From assembly GCA_050701115.1 (NCBI GenBank), contig JBOHER010000188.1:1-11150 (forward strand): DNA of 11,150 nucleotides, read 5' to 3'. Below the pieces are notes generated by a model. That model did no database searches and was not told the origin of the DNA. It saw only the letters and a list, made by a program, of their open reading frames with translations. Source of the DNA: JBOHER01 sp050701115 (lineage in GTDB: Bacteria; Actinomycetota; Actinomycetes; Mycobacteriales; Pseudonocardiaceae). The position numbers and the translations under genes were made by a program. Below are positions 1-6,000 of this stretch, in pieces. How positions within the stretch are numbered: position 1 is the stretch's first letter; each line of letters starts with the position of its first letter.

Positions 1-255
1 GACAGAAGTGCCTTCGAACTCGAGCTTGGCGGCATGGACCTGCGTCGGCGCATCGAGAAGCCGCAGGGCCGACCGGGCGGTAACGGATTTGCCCGACCCG
101 GACTCACCAACAAGCGCGAGCACCTCACCCTGGCGGAGGCTGAGGCTGACCCCGCGCACGGCCATGGACATCTCGCCGTCCGCACGAGGAAAGCTGACCC
201 GAAGATCTTCAATCCGCAAGAGCTCTTCCGTCGTTGAATGCGTAGGGCCCACCAT
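1..255 (-). CDS. Peptide/oligopeptide-type ABC transporter ATP-binding protein (DppD-like), N-terminal part
   Basis: This is the first 85 residues of an ABC ATPase that continues beyond the window start. The reading frame is open from the ATG at 255-253 to base 1. The Walker A motif GESGSGKS is at residues 50-57, preceded by the usual beta-strand region (LLRIEDLRVSFP, then VRGVSLSLRQGEVLALVG). In this family it is the cytoplasmic subunit that hydrolyses ATP to drive import through the permease pair encoded upstream. The start is fixed by a TGATG overlap with the nitrilase stop codon, which implies translational coupling. No strong Shine-Dalgarno is visible. Walker B and the signature motif lie outside the window. 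Assignment to the Dpp/Opp group rests on the neighbouring permeases and binding protein. The ATP-binding role is very secure; the substrate is unknown. Confidence 0.92.
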   Translation of the reverse strand, partial: MVGPTHSTTEELLRIEDLRVSFPRADGEMSMAVRGVSLSLRQGEVLALVGESGSGKSVTARSALRLLDAPTQVHAAKLEFEGTSV

Positions 256-1121
256 CACGTACGAATTCCAACAAGCTCGGTGCGGCGCACCTGAGCCGAT
301 TCCTCGCTGTAGAAGTAGCCAGGGAAGGTCCGCACCGCTTCGACGTCGATGGTCACAACCGCAATTTCTTCCTCGTAGCCCAAGACTGTCGCGAATCCGT
401 CAATGGTGTTGCTACCTCCGGGCTTGGTCAGGAACCAGTTCGAGAGTGTCGAGAGCTCCGCCACCGGAGGTGGCACGGTGAGGGTCGTCCGACCTCCCGC
501 CGGTGGGAACTCGTTCTCGACGCCGTCTGCCCCAGATTTGAAGGCGTACCGAGCGATGTCAACTCCCACAATTGGCAGACCGCACTCGAGGTGCCGCCCG
601 ATGATGACCGACGAGTAGGCATCACCGAGTGCAAACCACCATGCCGGGTTCAGGATAATGTCCACTTGCTGCTCACCCAGCTGGCGAAGCCACGCACTCG
701 AGAATGCGAGGTCTGCGCATATGGGGGCCCCGACCCTACCGAACGGCGTATCCACGACGGTATAGCCATTACCGGCGACAGCGCCGGCCCTCGTCTCGTT
801 CGCCGTCGGGAGACACTTGGGCTGGCGTCCAACTACTTCACCATCGCCGGAGATGAACGTCGCAGTGTTGTACCACCCACCTTCATCGCGTTCAACAGCC
901 AACCCAGCCACTACCCAGATTCCGAGCCGCGCCGCAGCGGCGCAGAGCTCCTGCTCCCCCACGTATGGATACAGCTCAGGGAAGCACGCAAGATCCGCGC
1001 CCATGCGCTTGGCCTCGTCGAGAAGATCGAGGGCGTGCTGGACGTCGACACCCTGCTGGAGCTCATTGAACGTGACGGAGACCGGCATCGCCTGGATCGC
1101 CGCAATGGTGACTTGCTTCAT
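255..1121 (-). CDS. Nitrilase-superfamily carbon-nitrogen hydrolase embedded in the ABC transporter operon
   Basis: This encodes 288 residues of the CN-hydrolase fold, which hydrolyses nitriles, amides or carbamoyl groups through a Glu-Lys-Cys triad. All three are visible: Glu49 in ACFPELYPY, Lys102 in RQPKCLP and Cys135 in VGAPICADLAF. Glu109 (TANET) fits the second glutamate often present. I chose the ATG at 1121 (MKQVTIAAIQ) because AGAAGGGAG precedes it by 7 nt and the first beta-strand starts right after. An ATG at 1154, overlapping the dppC-like stop as ATGA, would add 11 residues and is possible. There is no signal peptide, so the enzyme is cytoplasmic. It lies between permease C and the ATPase, so it probably acts on the imported compound. 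The substrate cannot be read from the sequence; aliphatic amidase, N-carbamoyl hydrolase and nitrilase are all open. Confidence 0.92.
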   Translation of the reverse strand: MKQVTIAAIQAMPVSVTFNELQQGVDVQHALDLLDEAKRMGADLACFPELYPYVGEQELCAAAARLGIWVVAGLAVERDEGGWYNTATFISGDGEVVGRQPKCLPTANETRAGAVAGNGYTVVDTPFGRVGAPICADLAFSSAWLRQLGEQQVDIILNPAWWFALGDAYSSVIIGRHLECGLPIVGVDIARYAFKSGADGVENEFPPAGGRTTLTVPPPVAELSTLSNWFLTKPGGSNTIDGFATVLGYEEEIAVVTIDVEAVRTFPGYFYSEESAQVRRTELVGIRT

Positions 1122-1150
1122 TGTTGGGCTCCCTTCTGGACTGGAGGCAG

Positions 1151-2056
1151 TCATCTATCCACTTGGCCGCTGAGGTTGAGGCGTTGACTCAACTCGTGGC
1201 TGAGAACTGTGAAAGTGATGACGATGAGAACAATGGCGATACCGGGAAAGATGACTGTCCACGGAGCGAGGACCATGACGCTTTGCGCTTCGCGAACCAT
1301 TCCCCCCCAGCTCGGCCGCGGCGGCTGTGCACCGAGCCCGAGAAAGCTCAGTGCTGACTCCGTCAAAATGGCGGCGGACATACTGAGTCCCATCTCAACG
1401 ATCAGAAAGGGGAGGATGTTCGGGATCACGTGCGTCCGGTTGATTCGAAGGCCTCTTGCGCCCATCAAGCGCGCAGCAGTCATGTAGTCCTGATGCCTTA
1501 CGGACATAGCTGCAGCTCGGATAACAACCGCAAAGCGTGGCGTGAATAAGATTGCGATGACAACCACAAGGTTGGTCAGCCGAGGTCCAAGCACGGCCAC
1601 TAGAACGACCGCGAGAAGGATGGCTGGAAAGGCAAAGATGACGTCCATCATTCGCATGAGAGTCGCATCGATCCATCCCCGGCGATAAGCTGCGATCAGA
1701 CCGACTGCTAGCCCGAGCACAAGAGAGATTAAGATCGAAGGGACAGCGACACCCAATGAAACCTGCGTTCCATAAATGACGCGACTGAATACGTCCTGTC
1801 CAACCACATTCGTGCCGAACCAGAACTCGCTGGACGGAGATTGCAGGGAGCCTCCGACAGTCGCTCCGTAGTCATGCGGGGCGATCCAGCTCGCGAACGC
1901 TCCAATAAGTACGAACGTCAGGATGGTTCCGGTCGACAACACGAGTTTGGAGGTCCGTCTGCTACGACGCCGATGTCGTGTAGGAACCGAACTGGCATCC
2001 ATCCCCGGGACGCTCGAAATTGTTGCCGTGACAGCCGTCTGTGTCGGGGTCTTCAA
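1151..2056 (-). CDS. Dpp/Opp-type ABC transporter permease (DppC-like)
   Basis: This is a 301-residue inner-membrane permease of the BPD_transp_1 family and forms half of the transmembrane channel. After a basic N-terminal tail (RHRRRSRRTSK) the first membrane span covers about residues 38-58. A short periplasmic segment follows (SPSSEFWFGTNVVGQDVFSRV), a near-diagnostic DppC/OppC feature. Further spans follow, and the EAA loop that contacts the ATPase is AARLMGARGLRINRTHVIPN. The C-terminal SALSFLGLGAQPPRPSWG is also typical. The frame opens with a TTG at 2056, 17 nt after the upstream permease stop and without a clear Shine-Dalgarno. An in-frame ATG at 2002 (MDASSVPTRHRRR) is a reasonable alternative and would keep the whole membrane domain. 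Family assignment is very secure; the start is not. Confidence 0.95.
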   Translation of the reverse strand: MKTPTQTAVTATISSVPGMDASSVPTRHRRRSRRTSKLVLSTGTILTFVLIGAFASWIAPHDYGATVGGSLQSPSSEFWFGTNVVGQDVFSRVIYGTQVSLGVAVPSILISLVLGLAVGLIAAYRRGWIDATLMRMMDVIFAFPAILLAVVLVAVLGPRLTNLVVVIAILFTPRFAVVIRAAAMSVRHQDYMTAARLMGARGLRINRTHVIPNILPFLIVEMGLSMSAAILTESALSFLGLGAQPPRPSWGGMVREAQSVMVLAPWTVIFPGIAIVLIVITFTVLSHELSQRLNLSGQVDR

Positions 2057-2073
2057 GCACCCGCTGGGAGAGA

Positions 2074-3030
2074 TCAGGCATCTGCCATCCTCGGATCGAC
2101 TACGACATAGAGCAGATCCACCAAGAGATTGACCACGATCACCCCAGTCGCCACCACCAGGACAATCCCTTGGAGGACCGGGTAATCGCGCTGATCGATC
2201 GCGCTCAGCGTCAGCGTGCCAATTCCTGGGATGGCGAACACCGTCTCCACCACAACTGCGCCTCCAACGAGATAGGCGACTTGGGCACCGACAGCGCCAA
2301 TCATTGGTACCAACGAGTTTCGGAAAGCGTTCTTGTAGACAAGCGCGCGCCTTGGTACACCCATGGCTCGCGCAGTCATCATGTAGTCGCTTCCGAGGAC
2401 ACTAGCCATCGCCTCCCGGGTGTATCGGACCACGATGGCCAGCAGCGCAAGTGCGAGTGTGAGCGCGGGCCAGAACATGACTCGGACGCTCGCGACGGGA
2501 TCCTCGGCGAACGGTATGTAGCCGATCATCTGTACGTCTTTAGCTACTCGTGAGCCGAGTACGATGAGAAGGCTGCCAAGAAGAAACGTGGGAATCGACA
2601 AACCCAAAAGCGAGATTCCGTGTACGATGAAGTTGACGAACCGACCAGGGTGAGTCGCCGTCCAGACTCCGAAGGGCACGCCGACAACGACCGACAGAGA
2701 GACTGCCATGAGAACGAGTTCCAGTGACGGTCCGGTCCTGTTGACGATCTGCTCAGCGACCGGCTGTCCGTTGATGACAGAGTTTCCGAGGTCACCGGAC
2801 ACAACCGATCCCAACCAACCGAAAAACTGAGCAAACAGCGGCTTGTCGAGTCCAAGATTGCTTAGAACTGCCTCCCGTTGCTCTGGGGTTGCCATCATCC
2901 CCAAGATGACGGTCGCAGGATCGCCGGGGATGAGGTGCAGCAACGAGAATACCACTACCGAGATGCCCACCCACGTGGGCACGAGCATGAGCAATCTCTT
3001 GGCGAAGAACCCAGGAGTCAGTCGTCGCAC
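2074..3030 (-). CDS. Dpp/Opp-type ABC transporter permease (DppB-like)
   Basis: This is a 318-residue permease, the partner of the next gene's product. The N-terminus (FFAKRLLMLVPTWVGISVVV, then HLIPGDPA) is the standard opening of DppB/OppB. A periplasmic region with LGLDKPLFAQFFGWL and SGDLGNSVINGQPV follows, then the core membrane spans. The EAA loop is TARAMGVPRRALVYKNAFRN. The C-terminus has VFAIPGIGTLTLSAIDQRDYPV and VDLLYVVVDPRMADA, all family hallmarks. The length is normal. The start is a GTG at 3030-3028, only 7 nt after the binding-protein stop. No clear Shine-Dalgarno is visible, so translation may be coupled. Transported substrate unknown. Confidence 0.95.
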   Translation of the reverse strand: MRRLTPGFFAKRLLMLVPTWVGISVVVFSLLHLIPGDPATVILGMMATPEQREAVLSNLGLDKPLFAQFFGWLGSVVSGDLGNSVINGQPVAEQIVNRTGPSLELVLMAVSLSVVVGVPFGVWTATHPGRFVNFIVHGISLLGLSIPTFLLGSLLIVLGSRVAKDVQMIGYIPFAEDPVASVRVMFWPALTLALALLAIVVRYTREAMASVLGSDYMMTARAMGVPRRALVYKNAFRNSLVPMIGAVGAQVAYLVGGAVVVETVFAIPGIGTLTLSAIDQRDYPVLQGIVLVVATGVIVVNLLVDLLYVVVDPRMADA

Positions 3031-3037
3031 GGACTAG

Positions 3038-4570
3038 CTATTCGTCAGAGAGCCAGCCGTCACGGAGACCGGGCGCGTGCAGGCCGCTGTCCGCGGGGGT
3101 GAAGTTGTTCAGCCTGTCGCCCACGACCTGTCTCAGCGCACGGCCCGTGTACGGGAACACCATGTAGGCGTTGTCAGCAACTACCCGCTGTAGCTCCAGA
3201 TAGATCTCAGCACGCTCCTCGATATCCGTTGTGCTTCGGCCCTCGTCGATCAGTCGGTCGACTTCTGGGTCGCTGAATTTGCCCAGGTTGATCGCAGAGC
3301 TCGAATGCCATATGTCGTGCACATCTGCGTCGGGATCCGGCTGCCAGACCAGGCCGATCATTGACATGCCGTCATAGGTCGTCTGCACGTAATTGCTGAG
3401 CGTAGTCGTCCAGTCCGCCTGCACGATCTCGACATCGACGCCGACCTCTGCGAGCTGATCTCTGATGATCTCAGCCGTCCGAACGTCGCGCTGGTATTGG
3501 GGCGACACGTGCAGCTGTGTCTCGAGGCCATCCGAGTACCCAGCCTGGGCGAGGAGCTCCCTGGCAAGGTCAGGGTCATAGCAGTTGTACGGCAAACCTT
3601 CGCAGTCCCCACTGTAGCCGTAGGGCTCGGCGCCCGGCGGAATCTTTGACCCGATGGCGCCATCACCGTCGAGGACGAGTTGGATGAGTTCTTCGCGGTC
3701 AATCCCAACACTGATTGCACGGCGAACTCGCACGTCGTCGAATGGTGGCTGGGTCTGGTTGAACGCAATGCCTTCCTCGTTTCGATACGACGGCGGATCG
3801 AGGACACTAACCCCCTCGGCTCCCTCCAGTAGCTGTGAGGTCCTGGGGTCCTGGAACCAAGCAAGCTGAACCTGGCCGCTGCGCACAGCTGCCAGACGAG
3901 TAGAATCGTCGGACATCACGCGCATTCGAATCCCATCGAGGTAGGGGCGTTCCACGTCGTAATAATTAGGATTCCGAGTGAGCACGACCTCGTTGCCCGG
4001 CTCGTAGCTTTCCAGCGCGAACATCCCGGTGCCGTTGGCATGGTTGTTCAGGTCCCCAAACTCCTCGACAGTATTGCGGTCGATGATGGGGGTGTATGGC
4101 GCATGCGCTACGTACGAGATGAACGGTGCAAACGTGTTCTTCAGGTGGAACACGACGGTCGAATCGTCAGGGGTTTCAATTTCCTCGATGACCTGGAAGA
4201 TACTCGCCCATGGCGACGCAGTCTCGGGGTCGGTGATCCGCTCGAAGGAGTACTTCACATCAGCCGAGGTGACCGGCGGACCGTCGGCAAACTTGATTCC
4301 TTCGCGCAGTGTGAACTCGTACGTTGTGTCGTCTACCTGCTCGTAAGACGAGGCTACATCCGGGACGACCTCGCCGCTCGCGTCCTCTCGAAGAAGACTG
4401 CCGTACAGCAGCTCGGTGACATACCACGACGCGAAGGCAGCGTTGGTGTTGGGGTCGAGTCCGCCGGGATCGGCGTCCGTGGCGACCTCCAGGATTCCCC
4501 CGCGCTGCGGCTGGGATTCTCCACCTGAATCCGTTGACGTGGCCGCGACAGACGTGGAGACCGTCGACAC
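3038..4570 (-). CDS. ABC transporter substrate-binding protein (SBP_bac_5 family), 5' end interrupted by IS630
   Basis: This is the extracytoplasmic receptor of the importer. Family features include RGGILEVATDADPGGLDPN at the mature N-terminus, then PDVASSYEQVDDTTYEFTLR, GIKFADGPPVTSADVKYSFE, and the C-terminal VFPYTGRALRQVVGD. The only usable start left in frame is a GTG at 4570, giving 510 residues. This skips most of a signal peptide. The frame continues upstream to 4622 as SPAGWRRCASFAASLVL, a basic plus hydrophobic stretch, and then enters the IS630 element. The missing ATG and ribosome-binding site are on the far side at 5906-5924 (see the 5' fragment). As it stands the protein is probably not exported, so the gene may be functionally inactive even though most of the coding sequence is intact. 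The rebuilt signal peptide shows no lipobox cysteine after its hydrophobic core; VAA-T is a possible signal-peptidase I site. Confidence 0.88.
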   Translation of the reverse strand: MSTVSTSVAATSTDSGGESQPQRGGILEVATDADPGGLDPNTNAAFASWYVTELLYGSLLREDASGEVVPDVASSYEQVDDTTYEFTLREGIKFADGPPVTSADVKYSFERITDPETASPWASIFQVIEEIETPDDSTVVFHLKNTFAPFISYVAHAPYTPIIDRNTVEEFGDLNNHANGTGMFALESYEPGNEVVLTRNPNYYDVERPYLDGIRMRVMSDDSTRLAAVRSGQVQLAWFQDPRTSQLLEGAEGVSVLDPPSYRNEEGIAFNQTQPPFDDVRVRRAISVGIDREELIQLVLDGDGAIGSKIPPGAEPYGYSGDCEGLPYNCYDPDLARELLAQAGYSDGLETQLHVSPQYQRDVRTAEIIRDQLAEVGVDVEIVQADWTTTLSNYVQTTYDGMSMIGLVWQPDPDADVHDIWHSSSAINLGKFSDPEVDRLIDEGRSTTDIEERAEIYLELQRVVADNAYMVFPYTGRALRQVVGDRLNNFTPADSGLHAPGLRDGWLSDE

Positions 4571-4634
4571 CAGGACAAGAGACGCTGCAAATGACGCGCA
4601 GCGGCGCCACCCAGCAGGACTAAGTGCTCTGGAC

Positions 4635-4660
4635 CGTAATTTCGGTCACGTATTCGGTGG
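4635..4660 (+). repeat. IS630 left terminal inverted repeat core
   Basis: The 26-bp core starts with CGTAATTTCGGTCACGTA and matches the reverse complement of 5851-5876 at 21 of 26 positions. It lies just downstream of the orfB stop and is the likely transposase-binding site at this end. Confidence 0.85.
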
Positions 4661-4663
4661 AGG

Positions 4664-5536
4664 TCAGGCGGCTGTCTGGTAGTCGGGCTTGTCGGCGAGG
4701 CGTTCGAGGAGCTTGGTGAGGTCGCTGCGGGTGAAGCGCCATTCGAACGGGGCGGCGGTCTGCTCGTAGCGACGTTCGAAGGCGAGTAGGCGTGCCTCGA
4801 CGTCGGTGAGGTCGGTGAACTCGTTGGGGGTGAGGACCTTGCGTTGCACGACGGAGAAGTAGATCTCGATCTGGTTCAACCAGGAGGCGTGCACGGGGAG
4901 CTGGACGAGCCGAGCGTTGGGCCAGCGTTGTCGCATGCGGTCGACGGCGCGTTGGCCGCGGTGGCTGGAGCCGTTGTCGACAACCCAGAACACGCGGCGG
5001 GCCGAGGCGTAGGGTTCGGTGGTCATCACCTGGTCGACGAGCCGGCTGAACGGTTCGATGCCGGTGGTCGGTTCGCAGCGGCCGAAGATCTTGGCGCGGT
5101 GCACGTCCCAGCCGGCGAGGTAGGCGAGAGCGCCGCCACGGTCGTATTCGTGCTCGACGCGCATCGGGCGGGTCGGCGCGGGGGCGAGGGTGGGGTGGCA
5201 GCGGATGCGGGCCTGGATGCTCGTCTTCTCGTCGGCGGAGATCACGTAGTCCCGTTTGCCCAGCGTCTTTCCCTCCCAGCAGCCGGCATAGAGGTCGAGC
5301 ACCCGGCTGGCCTTTGACTCGAACTGCGGGTCGCGGGGGAAGATCCAGGACCGGGATCGCCACGGTCGGATGGCATCTTGGGACAGCCACCGCCAGATCG
5401 TGGTCCCCGAGATCTCACCGACGATCCCCCGGGCGACGACTTCGGCGCCGATGTCGGGGGCGTGCAGCCGAGATAACGGCACCCCCAGCCGGGAGGGCAA
5501 CTCGCACGCCAGCGCCTTGACGGCGACGACGACTTC
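4664..5536 (-). CDS. IS630 transposase, catalytic part (orfB, expressed by frameshift from orfA)
   Basis: This 290-residue stretch (EVVVAVKALACELPSRLG to ADKPDYQTAA) is the DDE catalytic part of an IS630/Tc1-like transposase. In the fused 381-residue protein the triad is Asp193 (VISADEKTS), Asp278 (VFWVVDNGSSHRG) and Glu315 (HASWLNQIEIYFS), with 36 residues between the last two. All three are intact. It has no start of its own in frame near the junction that would make sense. The frame is entered from orfA by a +1 shift at the C6-TGA site. An upstream ATG at 5761 exists in this frame but would give unrelated residues over the orfA region. The fused product has the usual family length. The frameshift could also be a simple mutation, in which case the element is dead. 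Confidence 0.93.
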   Translation of the reverse strand, partial: EVVVAVKALACELPSRLGVPLSRLHAPDIGAEVVARGIVGEISGTTIWRWLSQDAIRPWRSRSWIFPRDPQFESKASRVLDLYAGCWEGKTLGKRDYVISADEKTSIQARIRCHPTLAPAPTRPMRVEHEYDRGGALAYLAGWDVHRAKIFGRCEPTTGIEPFSRLVDQVMTTEPYASARRVFWVVDNGSSHRGQRAVDRMRQRWPNARLVQLPVHASWLNQIEIYFSVVQRKVLTPNEFTDLTDVEARLLAFERRYEQTAAPFEWRFTRSDLTKLLERLADKPDYQTAA

Positions 5537-5810
5537 AGGGGGGAAAGATCGGTGGTCGGCCACCCCGCGGGAGCTCTTCCAGTCCGGCCAGGCCATGCTC
5601 GAAGAACCGCTTCCGCCATTTCGACACGATCTCGCGGCGGGTGTCCAAGCGGGCGGCGATCTCGTCGTTGTCCAGACCGTCGGCCGCCATGAGCACGATC
5701 CTGGCCCGTACCACGTCCCGATACGGCAACGTATATCTGCGTGCCCGTGCCTGCAGCTCACGACGCTGCTCGGCAGTCAACTCCACCACGTACGGGCTCT
5801 TCCTCGGCAT
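5535..5810 (-). CDS. IS630 transposase, N-terminal DNA-binding part (orfA)
   Basis: This 91-residue frame supplies the helix-turn-helix domain of the IS630 transposase (VVRARIVLMAADGLDNDEIA and TRREIVSKWRKRF, about residues 33-70). The linker GLAGLEELPRGGRPPIFPP follows. It ends at TGA (5537-5535) directly after six C residues, and the next frame continues with the expected EVVVAVKALACELP. The ATG at 5810 is preceded by GAGAGGGGAGCTG, a good Shine-Dalgarno that is part of a hairpin. In the family this part recognises the inverted repeats. Alone it could act as a DNA-binding regulator, but that is inference. Confidence 0.9.
   Translation of the reverse strand: MPRKSPYVVELTAEQRRELQARARRYTLPYRDVVRARIVLMAADGLDNDEIAARLDTRREIVSKWRKRFFEHGLAGLEELPRGGRPPIFPP
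5538..5564 (-). promoter_or_regulatory. Putative +1 ribosomal frameshift site of the IS630 transposase
   Basis: On the minus strand the mRNA reads ATC TTT CCC CCC TGA A. The orfA frame stops at TGA, while skipping the T continues as GAA GTC GTC, the orfB frame. CCC-UGA is a known type of +1 shift-prone site, in which a slowly decoded stop follows a proline codon able to re-pair. A small hairpin, GGTGG-CCGA-CCACC (5564-5551), lies 7 nt upstream. Only a +1 (or -2) shift links the frames; -1 enters a third frame. Whether it is programmed or a mutation in a homopolymer cannot be settled here. Confidence 0.6.
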
Positions 5811-5830
5811 CAGCTCCCCTCTCCGAGGGG
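5811..5830 (-). promoter_or_regulatory. Hairpin masking the IS630 orfA ribosome-binding site
   Basis: The minus-strand RNA reads CCCCTC-GGA-GAGGGG followed by AGCTG and then the ATG. The perfect 6-bp stem includes the Shine-Dalgarno GAGGGG. Several insertion sequences are known to hide their start signals this way so that transcripts entering from outside are poorly translated. That would matter here because the element lies in the same direction as the host operon. Confidence 0.55.
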
Positions 5831-5850
5831 ACCCCTTACGTTACCGGAGG

Positions 5851-5876
5851 CCCCCGATTACGTGATCGTAGTTACG
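5851..5876 (-). repeat. IS630 right terminal inverted repeat core
   Basis: Read on the minus strand this begins CGTAACTACGATCACGTA and pairs with 4635-4660. TTACGT recurs three times here (about 5836, 5858 and 5872), which may give several transposase contacts, though only two fall in the repeat core. Confidence 0.83.
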
Positions 5877-5908
5877 TGCTTGTATTTATGGTGCGATGCA
5901 CTAAGCAT
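5858..5908 (-). pseudogene. Detached 5' end of the substrate-binding-protein gene
   Basis: An ATG at 5908-5906 starts MLSASHH and then runs into IS630 sequence, stopping at 5858 after 16 codons. The start is preceded by AAGGGGG with a 9-nt spacer, the best ribosome-binding site near the operon. Removing the element at TA 5887/4621 gives MLSASHHSPAGWRRC. Removing it at TA 5902/4621 gives MLSPAGWRRC. Both join in frame to the rest of the binding protein and form a credible signal peptide. It is therefore the original translation start of the gene at 3038-4622. Confidence 0.75.
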
Positions 5909-5917
5909 GATTTCTAA

Positions 5918-5924
5918 CCCCCTT
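5918..5924 (-). promoter_or_regulatory. Orphaned ribosome-binding site of the binding-protein gene
   Basis: AAGGGGG on the minus strand lies 9 nt before the ATG at 5908. It now serves only a 16-codon remnant because IS630 separates it from the gene body. Confidence 0.7.
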
Positions 5925-5941
5925 GTGCGGTCTGCGTGGCT

Positions 5942-5964
5942 ACTGGTCTGACCAGAAGACCAGT
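5942..5964. promoter_or_regulatory. Nested palindromic operator, GntR/FadR-like
   Basis: CTGGT-CTG-ACCAG (5943-5955) is a perfect dyad with a 3-bp centre. It contains TGGTNNNACCA, the pattern bound by FadR-type GntR regulators. It is nested in a perfect 8-bp inverted repeat, ACTGGTCT (5942-5949) with AGACCAGT (5957-5964). There are thus three half-sites, two of them GACCAG copies 8 bp apart. It lies just downstream of the promoter-like -10 at 5971-5976 and about 34 nt before the binding-protein ATG, a good place for repression. No regulator gene is in the window. Confidence 0.55.
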
Positions 5965-5970
5965 GATGCG

Positions 5971-6000
5971 AGTCTGCTCCGCTTCGAGGAGCCGCGTCAA
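5971..6000 (-). promoter_or_regulatory. Putative promoter of the ABC transporter/nitrilase operon
   Basis: On the minus strand TTGACG (6000-5995) and CAGACT (5976-5971) are separated by 18 nt, close to a housekeeping-sigma promoter. Transcription would start near the operator dyad and proceed through the orphaned ribosome-binding site, IS630 and the operon. This is a pattern match only. Confidence 0.45.

Larger units (their letters stand above)
4621..5888 (-). mobile_element. IS630-family insertion sequence (about 1.27 kb) within the binding-protein gene
   Basis: The element carries imperfect terminal inverted repeats. A 26-bp core at 4635-4660 matches the reverse complement of 5851-5876 at 21 of 26 positions (shared CGTAA, TCACGTA, TCGG). 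IS630 elements insert at TA. The left boundary TA is at 4621-4622, the only TA outside the left core within reach. On the right, TA at 5887-5888 leaves 10 nt outside the core against 12 on the left, so I favour it. TA at 5902-5903 is the alternative and sits in ACTAAG, which also occurs at the left boundary (4619-4624). Both choices rejoin the host gene in frame. The element is co-oriented with the operon. Its two transposase frames are listed separately. Confidence 0.88.

Noticed and set aside
5551..5564. The GGTGG-CCGA-CCACC hairpin as a terminator
   Set aside because: It is inside a coding region and no T-run follows in the direction of transcription; it is listed only as part of the frameshift context.
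4664..5761. IS630 orfB starting at the ATG at 5761 as a stand-alone 365-residue protein
   Set aside because: Residues before position 76 are out-of-frame reading of orfA and do not resemble transposases. The natural protein is the orfA-orfB fusion.
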